From Purshia tridentata (taxonomy: Eukaryota; Streptophyta; Magnoliopsida; Rosales; Rosaceae), in NCBI GenBank assembly GCA_003254885.1, contig QANT01008178.1:1-61480 (forward strand): a stretch of DNA of 61,480 nucleotides, written 5' to 3'. The position numbers and the translations under genes were made by a program. The first letter of the stretch is position 1; every line of letters begins with the position of its first letter. The notes under the pieces are model-generated. The model worked only from the letters and a program-made list of their open reading frames with translations, was not told the DNA's origin and ran no database searches. This document shows positions 50,236 to 61,480 of this stretch, piece after piece.

Positions 50236-51195
50236 AACATTATTAATCCATATAACTAATAGAGGTGAGACGTACATGTATAGAAGATCTCAACCTCTAT
50301 TATGTTAGCAGCCACATTATGAGACAAATGATATGTTAATCAATAACTTGACAAACTCGTCAGTAATTGGTTTATATATAAAACACAAGTCATATAATGT
50401 GGTTTACCAAATGTGGCATAAGAATTTTTTTCACTTCTGCTAGAGATATAGTCCACAATGTGGTCTTAATATACATATATATAGTGATTTTAGCATTATT
50501 CATATATTGACCTAAACGCTTAATTACAACCATATGTATGTACGTAGTAATTTGAGTAGTCTTAAATATTGGTATACCTTGGGTGCGTAGATGTGGATTT
50601 CAGGCAATTAGTAAACAGGTTGCCAAAGGGAGCAAGCTTTACAATCCTATCAGACTCATGCCACAGTGGAGGCCTCATTGACAAAGAGAAAGAGCAAATT
50701 GGACCTTCTCATGTCACCACTGAAAGCATTGCTGGCACATCAGTGTCCTATAAGCCTAAGGCCATTCCTTTTGAGTCACTATTACAGCACATCGCATCAT
50801 TGACAGGGATAAACACATCCAACGACATTGCAACCCACCTGTTAGAGTTGTTTGCAGGCGATGCCAGCCTCAAGTTTCGTTTACCTCCGCTAGATGAACT
50901 GACAAACTTGTTCGAGTCATTGAAGCCCGATGAGGGAATTCTACTCAGTGGGTGTCAAGCAAATGAGACTTCTGCGGACACGAGTGGTGGGAAGGCATGT
51001 GGAGCATTTAGCAATGCAGTTCAAGTGGTGTTGAAGGAGCATGCGGCTCAGTTAAGCAATAGGCAGCTTGTGATGATGGCTAGAAAAGTGTTGAAAGAAC
51101 AAGGCTTTGAGCAGCAGCACCCTTGTCTCTATTGCAATGATGAGAATGCTGATGCTAATTTCTTGTGCCAAACTCAGGTCAGCTCAAGTTTATGA
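49787..51195 (+). CDS. MC9: Type II metacaspase, metacaspase-9-like (2 exons)
   Basis: Exons are 49787-50144 and 50591-51195, 963 nt, 320 residues; the splice falls inside Asp120 and restores the conserved NLITDVDFR run. The catalytic pair is visible: His91 in HYSGHG and Cys143 in DSCHSGG. The start KRLAVLVGCNYPNTRNELHG is the p20-like fold, and the end (KACGAFSNAVQVVL, SNRQLVMMARKVLKEQGF) is the p10-like part. The linker between them is short, and the total length fits Arabidopsis MC9 (about 325 residues), not the longer MC4-8 type. There is no amino-terminal prodomain, as expected for type II. Metacaspases are Arg/Lys-specific cysteine proteases; MC9 acts in xylem-cell clearance and can be apoplastic. 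The gene is transcribed opposite to the PDR array on both sides. Intron 1 (446 bp) holds a TC microsatellite at about 50203-50231. Confidence 0.95.
50203..50231. repeat. TC microsatellite in the metacaspase intron
   Basis: About 14 TC dinucleotides roughly 60 bp after the splice donor. Length polymorphism is likely. Confidence 0.85.
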
Positions 51196-51726
51196 GGCAC
51201 CTCTCTTCTCACACCTGTAATTGAATTGTTTAATTCTTCATTGTATGAATAAAACAAGGCACTGATGCATGCTACTTTCTAGTGGCAGCTTCAGAGCGAT
51301 CAAGTGTATTAGAATCTGTTCGAGTGATTTGTTTAATGTATGATACCATTCCTTAAATTCCTTTTATTTGGTATAAATGAATTAAACTAGTGGTTTTAAT
51401 ACCCTTAAAGCTTGGTTCTGCAATGTCTTTAAAGCTCTATTAAGAATTATGGTTCTGTAATAAAGATTGCATAATAAGGTTTTCATATATCGAGGTATCT
51501 TTTCACAGCTTTTATTAAGAACAATGGCAAGCTTCTTTCATTAAAAATTCAAGAATAAAAAAAGCTATACAAATTATTAGGGAAAAGGTACCCACACCAA
51601 GCAAAATCACAAAAAGAGTGAACAGAATTTTTGTTCACTGACTGAACTATAACGTTAAACACTCAACTATCTATTCCGCATTCTGAAGGTTCACTGCGGC
51701 ACAGTGAAGTTGCTTTTGCGCTTTGC
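51196..51726. other. Convergent 3' ends of the metacaspase and PDR-D
   Basis: 531 bp without a gene, shared by the 3' UTRs of two convergent genes (plus-strand metacaspase, minus-strand PDR-D). If both transcripts run past their usual ends they would overlap in antisense. Confidence 0.7.
51248..51253 (+). terminator. Putative poly(A) signal of the metacaspase gene
   Basis: AATAAA about 50 bp after the stop codon, in T-rich sequence. Plant signals are loose, so this is only a candidate. Confidence 0.5.
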
Positions 51727-54700
51727 CTATCTCCTTTGGAAGTTAAGGTACCTGATGCCATAAGCAAAGACAAAGAAGAAGAGGAGGACCCAACCAACAT
51801 GAGCGAGGGCCACATAAACTATGAAGTCGTGGTCATAACCTAAATAGTCCTTAACGAATTCATCAATTCTCTGTGTCCCTCCAGTAGGCATTGCAATCTC
51901 AGTCTTCATGTCACCAACTTGAGATCCGAATATGCCATAGATTGTCCAAGCAACTGGAGAACCCCAGTAGTACCACCTCCACCATATAGGGATGAGCTGC
52001 AATGTTGAGAGTCAATTGTTATGATTAGTGTGATAAAATGGATGGTTTCCGAAACAAGATAAATGCAGTATTAGTTTTGAATGACATACCGGCCTAGGGA
52101 TGAGGAAACCGGAGAACAAATTCCAGAAGCTCAGGAAGAAAGACATAACAATTGCAGCAATTTGATGGCTTGGAGTTAATGCAACCACCATCATCCCGTA
52201 CATTGAGAAGTAGGTAAAGCACATGAATATGAAGTAGTAGAAGTAAAAGAATTTCTCCACCTTCCAAGTGTACCCAATCATGGAATACAGAAGACAGGAA
52301 TAGATAAAGGTTTGGATTGCAACGTAAATTGTCTCAATAGCCACCTACAGCACCACAATATGCATCAATAAAAAAGACATGAGATTTTAATGTTATTCAA
52401 AAGCAAAGGCACGACTGATTATAACTACCAATATCTTACCTGAGCAAAAGCATAAGGCAACTCTGAATACATCCCGGCTGCTCTTTCACGGTAGAAAACG
52501 GTTCGTTCAATCGCAACCACAGATTGCACTGCAGAAGCATTGCTAGCTCCAAGGAAAAGAACAGCAGCATAGGTAGCTCCCAAAAGATTAATCAGGTCTT
52601 GTTGTTTGTGTCTGTTCACAAGATAATATGCAGTTGAACATCATATAAGTAACATTTACATCAAAGAACCTTTACAAGGAAAACAGATGTTTTAATTGGA
52701 CTATAGGAGAAAACATGCAACCGGTCCAAAATTCAAAAAATATGTAGCTCATAATAAAGTTCTTAAACTTACATCGAGTCTCCCTTGCTCCAGAAGATAA
52801 CACCAAATAATACGCCGATGCAAATTGTCATGAAAAACCTAATGGCATTGTATCGTGAGTTCCTCCAGTATGACCAGTGCTGTTTCCAAAAGCAAGCCTT
52901 GCATTGAGTTGCAAAGCTTTGGGAGTATTTGGTGGGGAAGTAAAGATCCTTGGAGCCTGGTTCTGGTACACTTAGTTCCTTGATAAGTTCCTGATTTCTC
53001 CTGAAAAAGTGAAAACAAGTAGGAAGCAAAAATCAACACACAGACATGCAACTGGGTGGCAATAATAGAAATGAAAAGAAAACAGAGTCACACGCTACTT
53101 ACTTATAGAGTTCAGAGTTTGCAAATACTTCTGCAAAGTCAATGTCATGTTGAGCCTCAATGGCACTAGAGCTGACCTCTAACATCCATGTAGCAGGATT
53201 GTAACCCTCTTTGATCTTGGTAACCCCTGGAATAGCCTGCAAGATGTTTTAGATATTAGTCAACTTTTAACTAAAAATCCCATTGGTATATGACAAATTT
53301 CTTTCTGATATAGATCATATAATTTCATTTAAACAGAGGATTTGATCCTTAATGAATTCAACATTACTCAAGCTTCCAGAAACTTGCATTTGTATAACAA
53401 CAAAACGTTTGAAAAGTGAGAAGTATATTGGTTTATGTGAGATTGATGGTTGAAAACGTTTCTTGACTGGAGTTGGGTCTAACGCTAAGTCAGTCTAGCT
53501 CAAATATAACTATTTGGATAATTGGAAAGATTGAACAAAAAAGGTAAATTATAAACTTACCTCAAAATATTCAACAAGCTTGTGAGACTGGGGACCAAGA
53601 GGTCCAGCATAAGTCACCTGTCCTCCTCTTTTCATTAATAAAAGCTGCAAGGGAAAATGAAATCAAGATGAAATATGGCACATAAAATAATGAGCAATGT
53701 TACAGGCTCAACAGATTTGAAATCAAATCATACCTCGTCAAAAGCTTCAAAGATGTCAATGCTAGGTTGGTGAATTGTACAGACAACAGTTCGTCCGGTA
53801 TCCACTGTGTTTCGTACAGTACGCATAACAATTGCAGCTGCTCTAGCATCAAGACCTGATGTTGGCTCATCCATAAAGATGATGGAAGGATTAGCAACCA
53901 ATTCTACAGCAATGGTGAGCCTCTTTCTCTGCTCAGTTGAAAGTCCATCAACTCCCGGAAGTCCAACTAAAGCATTACTCAATGGGTGAAGCTCTACCAA
54001 GTCCATAACCTCATCAACAAACATCTGAAGGAAGAAAAAAAATCAGTCAGCTACATTATATCCATTTGTCCTTTTTCTTGCACATGGTGCAATATGATTA
54101 TCAGTTTAGTAAATAAATATGATGTCAAAATTATTTGTAAAAGCCGAAGTTCTGGAGATATTAAATTGCATATAATCAGAAATTAAAAGTTAGAATTGCT
54201 AAAAATAGTTAACCATGGTTAAATAAGGAACACACCTTTCTTGTATCCTTCTTGACATCTTTAGCAAGACGCAGCCAGGCAGAGCATAGGAGAGATTCAT
54301 AAACAGTAACATAGGGTGAATGAATGTCATTCTGTTCACAGTAACCGCTGACCCGAGCAAATGTGGCTTGGTTCTTTGGGTAACCAGAGATGGTAATACT
54401 TCCTTCAATGTACCCGCCAGTCTTCCTTCCAGCTAAGACATCCATCAAGGTGGTCTTTCCAGCACCACTGACACCAACTAATGCAGTCAAAATACCAGGC
54501 CTAAATGCACCGCTAACATCTCGTAGAAGTTGCAGACGGTTCTCTTCAATCCCTTGGCTCTTCATTTCCTGGTAAGGACAAAAAAATTGTTACCAAGGAG
54601 AATCATATTAGACCCCTGATGTGTTTGGCATCGTATGATCTGGGTCATAATTTCTGAGACTAACTTAATTCTACCTAAACTCATCATATTAAAAAAGAAA

Positions 54701-57700
54701 AGAAAATTCAATCTCAACTAAAATGAAATCTTAAAAATGTATTAAAAGTAAAATATTTCGTCTTTGAAGAAAATGAGCAGAAACTGTCTCACTTTTTAAT
54801 TCTGTTAATGTTCCTTTTTTATATAAATTCTCATAAAGATTCTTGAAATTAGAACCTCTGAAAAAAAGAAGAACAAGTTACTTACCGCAGGCATATCCAC
54901 ATAGTAATTCACATGGTTGAAAGCAAGTGAAAGGGGCTGGAATGGCAAAACCATTCCTCGTTTGGCTTGATTGTTTGCAGAACTTCCTTGAGCATTTCTC
55001 ACTTGCATATCAATACCTGTAATTTTTTGTTATATATTAGACGAGAATAATCATTTTTTAGCAAAGCTACTACTCGATATGTAAGTTCTATGTATTATAA
55101 TTTGTAGTACTGCATGATGACATAAATGAAGAACGCTGCATGTGCGAATAAGGAGTTTTCAGTGTAGCTTTGGTTGATGTAATGCTTATCTAGGTAACAC
55201 AATGTTAAACAACCAGGGTTTCTAAATAGATGAATGAGAGTTGATGTAATCCATCATTTCATAATTTAGATGCAAAATGTTTACTTCACCAAATATATAA
55301 CACACATGCCACCTTGCAGAAACAATACAAACCACAAGAAATATAATATTTGTACCTTCTGAATTGGATTGTCGCTTCCTATTGCTTCCAGAGTCATCAT
55401 CAGTCTCAATTAGAGTTTTAATCTCACCAAGAGCTGAAATTGAGTTAAAAATAAAACAAAAAATCAACACTTGATCCATTACCTTAACAGTACCAAATGA
55501 AAATTGACAATTTTTGACTTACGATCTAAGAAGGTCAGTGCTGCAACGAAAAGAAGATTGAAAAGAATAGAAAACGCGAAGAGCACTGCAACACAAATCC
55601 AATACCAATATTCCTCAGTATACAGGCCTCTTTCCTTGAGAAGCAACTTTCCAACTGTGGGTAATGCAGTAATGTTGGTAGGCTGTGCAAGGAGATTAAA
55701 AATTTTGATTAAGCTCACACAGTTCAACCTAGATATAAAACTCATAAATGTTATTATTAACATATAGTGAGAATTCAATAGAGATTGAAGAGAACTTACG
55801 GTGCTCCATCTTTTATCGAGAAATTCATTGATAGCAATTGCATTTTGTCCGTACATCATAGGTGAAACGTAGTAGCCCCATATCATCCATGGCTCAATGT
55901 CATCTGCACATTGAGATGGAATAAGTTAAAACATTTAAAAACATATGAAAGGATCTAACACTTTATCAATGCAATTATTTTACAATTACGTACAGTGCTG
56001 GTATGAAATTGATATATGCATTAGCTTACTTTGATAACAAAATACTTTGAGAATGAACAGAGATGGATTTCTAACCTTTAGCAACAACGAAACCTCCTAG
56101 AACAAACACCAGTAGCAACGTAAAGGAACCAATTGTGTTTGAAACAACCTCTGATCTTCCAAGGGCAGCAATGAAACGGAAGAGGGCGAGTGCCATCTGA
56201 TTTACACAGAAGAAAGCCAAGAACTGTTTGAAAAACCTGAATATATTGGATATATGTCAGATCCAAGAATAACTGGGTTGTTTTATCTTTCATCAATCAT
56301 TTAGCATCATGAAGCTAAAATTTCGAGCAATGATATGATAGATAAATTATTAAGGCTTACCTACTGGCAGCAGGTGCAAATCCGATTGTATAGTATGTTA
56401 AAATGATCCATATCCCAGATTCCATCAGTGAAATGGGAATTCTGGTTAGCCAAATGGGAAAGGCAAAAGCCCAGCCAGGGTAGAACAAGGCATCCCTTTG
56501 TTTAAAGAACACAGGAAGCCTGAATCCTGTCATTGCAAGTTCTGCCATTCCATTAAACATGACATTGATGAGACTGAAAAACAGTGCTCCCCAAAACTTT
56601 GCAGAATCTTTTGCATCTCCAGCTTTCATTTCTGTTCTTAAGAATACCGTCAAAGCAATTGTAGCCATGATTGTTATCTGGGTAGTTTTGAATATGTATA
56701 GAAAAGAGTTACGCTTCATTAAGAGCCATTCCCTTGCAAAGCACGCCTTGAGGAGCTCCATATTGGATATTCCATACCTCTCCTTCACCAAAGCAGCAGG
56801 ATGGACTGTTCTTTTATCATAAGGAACTCTTAGTTCTTCCACAAGCCGTTGGCCAACATGAAAAGAAGTGAAAGCGCGTACAAAATCAGGTACTGACACA
56901 TATCTGTAAGGTTCGTTCTTCTTAAACCAATATTGTTCTTGGTCCTTCTTTGATGTCACTTCTTGCAAGAAGTCTGCAACACCTTTTCTGTCAGGGCATT
57001 TGAACCCCATATATTCAAAGAATTCAAGAACATTCTCACGTGGGCCTTGGTAGACAATCTGACCCTCAGAAAGAAGGATGATGTCATCAAAAAGATCATA
57101 TGTCTCAGGTGCAGGCTGCAAGAGAGAGATGACCATTGACACATCCATAACATGAACCATCTGTCTCATGAACTTGACAATCTGAAAGGTTGTGGAACTG
57201 TCCAGCCCTGTTGATATTTCATCCATGAAAAATGCTTTTGCTGGTCCAACCAACATTTCTCCTGCATTCAGAGCAAACACCGCCAGTTATAATTACAGGA
57301 AATATGTTTGTACATTAATTATCAATATGAAGCAAGATTCAAGAAGGTTTTTGAGAAAAAAAAGCACCAATTGACATAAACCACATTGATGCCTAAGTTT
57401 ATAGTAAATCTTATCTTAAAATTAAACTTGCAAAAATAACATGGTCAATACCTTGAACACTTGATCAATACAAATAAGAAAGCATAAGATCATGGAACCC
57501 AAATGATTTTTAATGTGATAACTAATATCACATATAGTCACATACCAGTAGTTACACGTTTCTTTTGTCCACCTGATATGCCCCTTCTCATGTCATCACC
57601 CACCAAAATATCAGCACAGATATCTAGTCCAAGAATCTGGCAGAGGAATTGAAAGATGTTAGACTTGTGCAACAAGAATAAGAGAGAATGGATACAACCT

Positions 57701-59405
57701 TATGACTGAATCAACAAACCTTGAGAACATAATCGGTGATCAAGCTAGTTTCCTGGCCTATCAAAGATGTGGCTTTCATGAATGCATCGATCTCAGGATC
57801 TGGTTTGATACCTGAATCTTTCTCCCGTCTAGACAACTCTACAAGCATATCATACCTGGTTCCAACTCCTAGGCACCGTCCGGAGAAATCTAATGTTTCA
57901 CGAACTGTCATCTCACCATAATGAAGATCATGCTGGCTAATATAAGCAGAGGTTCTCTGAGGTACAAATTCCTTAAATTCATGGCCACAGTAGGTCACGT
58001 TGCCAGTGTCCTGTTTATAACCCTAACTTGTCAATACATTATGAAAAACTAAACAAGTAGGCACACTAATATAATCAGGAAAAAAAATGATAAAAGGTAA
58101 GGAATGGAGAGGATGACAAACCCTTAGATCCTTATCCAGTTTGCCAGCAAGTGCTTTTAGCAGTGTTGTTTTTCCTGACGCAGGAGGTCCAAGAAGCAGT
58201 GTCATCCTGTAAACAAATGAAACAACAAGCTTATGGATGGAATCCAGAGACAAAACTACTTCACATGACTAGCATACCAATAAGATAATTTCCATCTGCT
58301 TTTTAGAGGAACTAACACTAGTCCAGCAAAAATGTTAAATCTGTAAATTCGTGAATATACCTTGATGGTTTCACAATACCGCTCACATCTTGGAGTATCT
58401 TGACTACTCTTTTCTTTGAAGGTGAGAGTCCAATCAACCCGATTATTCCCTATAACACGTGTACAGAAATTTAGAAATCTATGTAATCACTAGCAGAACA
58501 AGATTAAGAAGTAAAGTTTGCTACTAAGAATGTTTTTACGGTACCTCAATTGCGTTTAAGGTGGAATTTAGCAGAGTTGGAAGTGCTCTGGTGCCAACAT
58601 ATGCATCTCCCTCTATTGATATGTTCTGGAATCTAACCTCAACTTTAGGAATCTCAATACCAACCCTGTTTCCAAAGAAAAACAAAAAACAAAATTTACA
58701 AGGTAATCTAAATCAAACATGGGTTAGCAGGAAAACTTAAAAAAAAAAAAAATCTTTGAATTATCTGTGTTATGTTTTATGATTTCAAAGACTTAAAATT
58801 TCAGCTCCACTGAAGCCAATAGTAGTTGTATTAGGCACAATTAAGTAGATGTTATGTTTCCTCAGGCCTCCAAAGTAAACATATTTCTGATTAGAAATCT
58901 TAATTCTATTCTTCTCCCCACCATAAACAAACCAAAACTTTCAAAATCCAACTCTTTTCTTCTCCTGTTTTCTCATCAACCAAACTAACTATACATACAT
59001 TCAAAACACATGTAATACAAACTTAGAAAGAGAGAGAAATCCAAACCTGTCATTTCTGGCTCTTAACCTCTGCAAGAACTTCTCATTGTCTTCCTCAACT
59101 ACCTTGAGTATGCTCTCCATCAACTGCTTCTTATCTTGCGCCCCAAGATTTGCAACATCAACTTCATCAGTTATGACCTTCCCATTGCTGATGACCTGTG
59201 TCAGCATCCCCCTCCTCATCCTATCATATGTGGGCAACCGCTCTATGGCGGCCCACTTGAGCTCCTCCTCCTCATCCAGCGCCTGCTGCCGGACGCTTCG
59301 CTGGAACACGTCTGGCGCGTTCCACATTTCCCTGACGCTGGAGGACCGCCAGCTCCCCCGGCTGCTCTGCCGTGCCAAGTCTTCTCCGGCCAATGCCGCC
59401 GCCAT
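51727..59405 (-). CDS. PDR-D: full-size ABCG/PDR transporter, 20 exons
   Basis: Exons on the minus strand: 59405-59047, 58665-58545, 58449-58361, 58206-58122, 58010-57720, 57636-57546, 57261-56361, 56236-56076, 55903-55800, 55682-55523, 55433-55356, 55016-54886, 54568-54236, 54024-53734, 53644-53561, 53236-53103, 53000-52773, 52611-52440, 52344-52090, 51996-51727; 4338 nt, 1445 residues, no break. NBD1 has GPPASGKTT (Lys202), ISGGQ and FFMDE; NBD2 has [14 protein letters not shown] and IIFMDE. It ends YLNFQRR with a TAG stop. An ATG 12 nt upstream in frame would add MALK; I chose the inner ATG because PDR-A and PDR-C start there. At the start of exon 5 the usual VTGKVTYCG is DTGNVTYCG, an unusual change near the NBD1 core. 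All introns are GT..AG, including intron 13. Introns 4, 18 and 19 resemble PDR-B while intron 16 resembles PDR-C. Confidence 0.95.
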
Positions 59406-59696
59406 TTTTAGCGCCAAAAACCGATCAAATCTCTAAAAGTCTTGAGATTTAGAATATGGGTCTTGAATAACAGAAACAAATTTGGTCAAACCAATATTGG
59501 AAACCGATTGGGACCCCGGAACTTGGGGTCTGTCAAAGTTGGAAAGAATGACGAGTACCCTTTTGTCTTGTCAAAATTCTTCACACTTTGATTTTTGGGT
59601 TTTTGGTGAAAAGTCAGAAAATGTGAGAAAAAAAAATGAGAAAGAGAAAGGGAGAGAGAGGTACTTCAGTCTTCAGTGATCTGTTTTGGGTTCAAC

Positions 59697-59703
59697 CTTA
59701 TAT
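59697..59703 (-). promoter_or_regulatory. Candidate TATA box of PDR-D (weak)
   Basis: ATATAAG on the minus strand about 290 bp before the start codon, in the position matching the stronger TATATAA of PDR-C. It is a weaker match than in the other genes. Confidence 0.35.
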
Positions 59704-59838
59704 TGGCAAAGAAGACCAACGAGAGAGAGAGCGGGTCGTCCCTCTGCAACCTTTTGTTTGTTGTACTTTTTATTTTTTTAATGTAATTATAATTTTAATG
59801 CTTGTTTGTATAATATTAATGTGTATACGAAGATCATT

Positions 59839-59844
59839 GGTCAA
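59839..59844 (-). promoter_or_regulatory. W-box candidate upstream of PDR-D
   Basis: The minus strand reads TTTTGACCAATGA with core TTGACC, about 435 bp before the PDR-D start codon. The surrounding block, including a GTTGGCTAAC word further upstream, also occurs in front of PDR-C. Confidence 0.45.
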
Positions 59845-60038
59845 AATCTGGGTTTACTTCTTCAAGCTCATCTCTTGTTGGCTAACTTGGCTTCCATGAA
59901 TGCTTAACATTCTGACCGTTGGATGAGTGTTGGGATATTGAATCTAACGGAATAGAATGAGGGTGTATGATAATTTTCGTACACTTATATTATACGAGAG
60001 AGACGCTGAAAGCGGTGTTTTCAGTTTTTTGCCTCCCC

Positions 60039-60543
60039 TATATTTGACTTTTTCTTTTTCCTTTTTTTTTGGCCAGGCTATATTTTGACTTTTTCAATGT
60101 CATAATTTGCTGACCATGAACATATGCTGTTTCTTGTCTTTTTCTTCTTTATTTTTTATTTTTTGTTTTTTTCTCACCAAATGCTTTTTCTTGTCTCTGT
60201 GGAAAGAAGTTTATATTTTGAATCCACAGGTATTATAAATATGTTGTATGGTAATGTCAAACTTTGAGGACTGAGGACTGATGTGGTTACTATATTTGAC
60301 TTTTTCTTTTTCCTTGTTTTTTTGGGCCAGGCTATATTTTGACTTTTTCAATGTAATAATTTGCTGACCATGAACAAATGCTGTTTCTTGTCTTTTTCTT
60401 CTTTATTTTTTATTTTTTGTTTTTTTTCTCACCAAATGCTTTTTCTTGTCTTTGTGGAAAGAAGTTTATATTTTGGATCCACAGGCATTAAAAATATGTT
60501 GTATGGTGATGTCAAACTTTGAGGACTGAGGACTGATGTGGTT
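60039..60543. repeat. Tandem duplication, period about 252 bp, upstream of PDR-D
   Basis: A segment starting TATATTTGACTTTTTC and ending GAGGACTGATGTGG is present twice (60039-60290, 60291-60543) with few differences. It lies 600-1100 bp before the PDR-D start codon and contains TTTGAC words, so any regulatory content has been doubled. Confidence 0.92.
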
Positions 60544-61480
60544 GCTTTACCTTAATTATTTTACAGTCTTACATCACACGTGAGTTTAATTATTACAAGA
60601 CATTTCAGAGATGCATGCTTCTTTTTTTGGTCAAACAGAGAGACAGAGTTAGGTACGTACCTAAGTATATTGCAGATAACAGCAGTTGTGCATGTAAAAA
60701 TTACATTACCATGTGATTAATATGGTAAATTAATATTCTCTCATTATCATCCTTTTAATAAAATTTATATAGGGCATTTCATTCTCAATTGTACGTACTG
60801 CATGTTATAGTATTATATAAAAGGTTATTCGCTTACGGACGCTTTATAGCTTTACGTGTAGAAAACCTATTGACACGTACACTATAATAATTAGACTCTT
60901 GCACATTGGTATAGTGAAGGAGCTAGTCTGAGTCATGATTCTAGGTCAACCCTGAGGGCAGGAGAAGGACGCAACCGTCTCAGGCCTTTAGAGGAATCCA
61001 AATTTTATTGACCTTGTATATACTTATATATTAGGGTTTTATTTCAAAAACATATTTCATACATGTAGTTTTAAAATTTTATATTTGATATTTGTGTTTT
61101 ATTTTTTTGCGATATGAGAACAATTTAATAAATTTAAAATTTCAATTTTTGTTTAAAAATCAAATTGAATGTTACATACATGATTTCTTAATACTATTTA
61201 GTAAAATTCGCAAGTTAATTAATTTTAATTAGAAAAAAATTTCATTTTGTTATAAAATGTCTTTAAATTGTAAATCATATAAAATACAAAAGTCAAATAC
61301 AGAATTTTAAAGCCACAAAAACCAATTTTATTTTTTGGATAAAACCCAAAGACCAAAATTTTTTTTTTCTATATATTATATTAAACTCAAATAATACATA
61401 TATATATATACATATGAATGATCGAGATTTCCATTTTTATAGTTCATCTTAGACCTCCTGAATCTCAAAGTTGAATCTCA

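Larger units (their letters stand above)
59406..61480. other. PDR-D promoter and upstream flank
   Basis: No gene seen. Next to the start codon are the 5' UTR, a weak TATA-like word, purine-rich GA tracts (59636-59661 and 59721-59731) and a W-box context shared with PDR-C. Further out is a 252 bp tandem duplication. From about 60600 to the window end the sequence is AT-rich and featureless apart from short homopolymers. Confidence 0.6.

Noticed and set aside
1..61480. CRISPR array, operon or prokaryotic defence system
   Set aside because: All genes have spliceosomal introns and plant-family products; the direct repeats are minisatellites, duplications or transposons without regular unique spacers.

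Overview
The window is nuclear DNA from a flowering plant. The genes are split by AT-rich introns with GT..AG (a few GC..AG) borders, the intergenic DNA is AT-rich and full of small DNA transposons, and every gene belongs to a land-plant family. A rosid tree such as a member of the Rosaceae would fit the proteins, but that is inference; nothing here proves the species.

Layout. (1) 758-3215, minus strand: a four-exon gene for a small coiled-coil protein of the DUF662 / RAB6-interacting-golgin-like family, with a Copia-LTR-like remnant in its first intron. (2) 3216-8401: an intergenic stretch between divergent genes, carrying a 34-35 bp minisatellite split by a 704 bp hAT-type element with a perfect 8 bp target duplication, a 72 bp MITE-like palindrome and a 176 bp tandem duplication. 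(3) 8402-13445, plus strand: a three-exon gene for an 891-residue XS-domain protein (the SGS3/IDN2-like domain of RNA silencing), with two separate in-frame 39 bp minisatellites and a C2H2-like finger interrupted by intron 1. (4) 14740-59405, minus strand: four full-size ABCG/PDR transporters in head-to-tail order, called here PDR-A (14740-22504), PDR-B (25317-33155), PDR-C (38404-46150) and PDR-D (51727-59405). Each resolves into 20 exons with the same phases and gives an open frame of 1442, 1449, 1449 and 1445 residues. (5) 49787-51195, plus strand: a two-exon type II metacaspase (MC9-like) between PDR-C and PDR-D.

How the genes relate. The PDR transporters have the plant order NBD1-TMD1-NBD2-TMD2 and would export (or, for the ABCG40 branch, import) hormones or defence metabolites at the plasma membrane. 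They arose by tandem duplication; intron comparison suggests PDR-D is a mosaic of B-like and C-like segments. PDR-B carries a Lys-to-Arg change in the NBD1 Walker A motif. The DUF662 protein, the XS protein and the metacaspase are in families linked to immunity, RNA silencing and cell death, but they are not an operon and share no demonstrated pathway.

The most unusual structure is a perfect 89 bp inverted copy of part of the last PDR-A exon, lying 536 bp downstream of its source. Read-through transcription of PDR-A would fold it into a long hairpin matching its own coding sequence, the arrangement expected of a young siRNA or proto-miRNA locus. Exon borders were placed by eye from splice consensus, frame continuity and comparison between paralogues; no transcript data were available.
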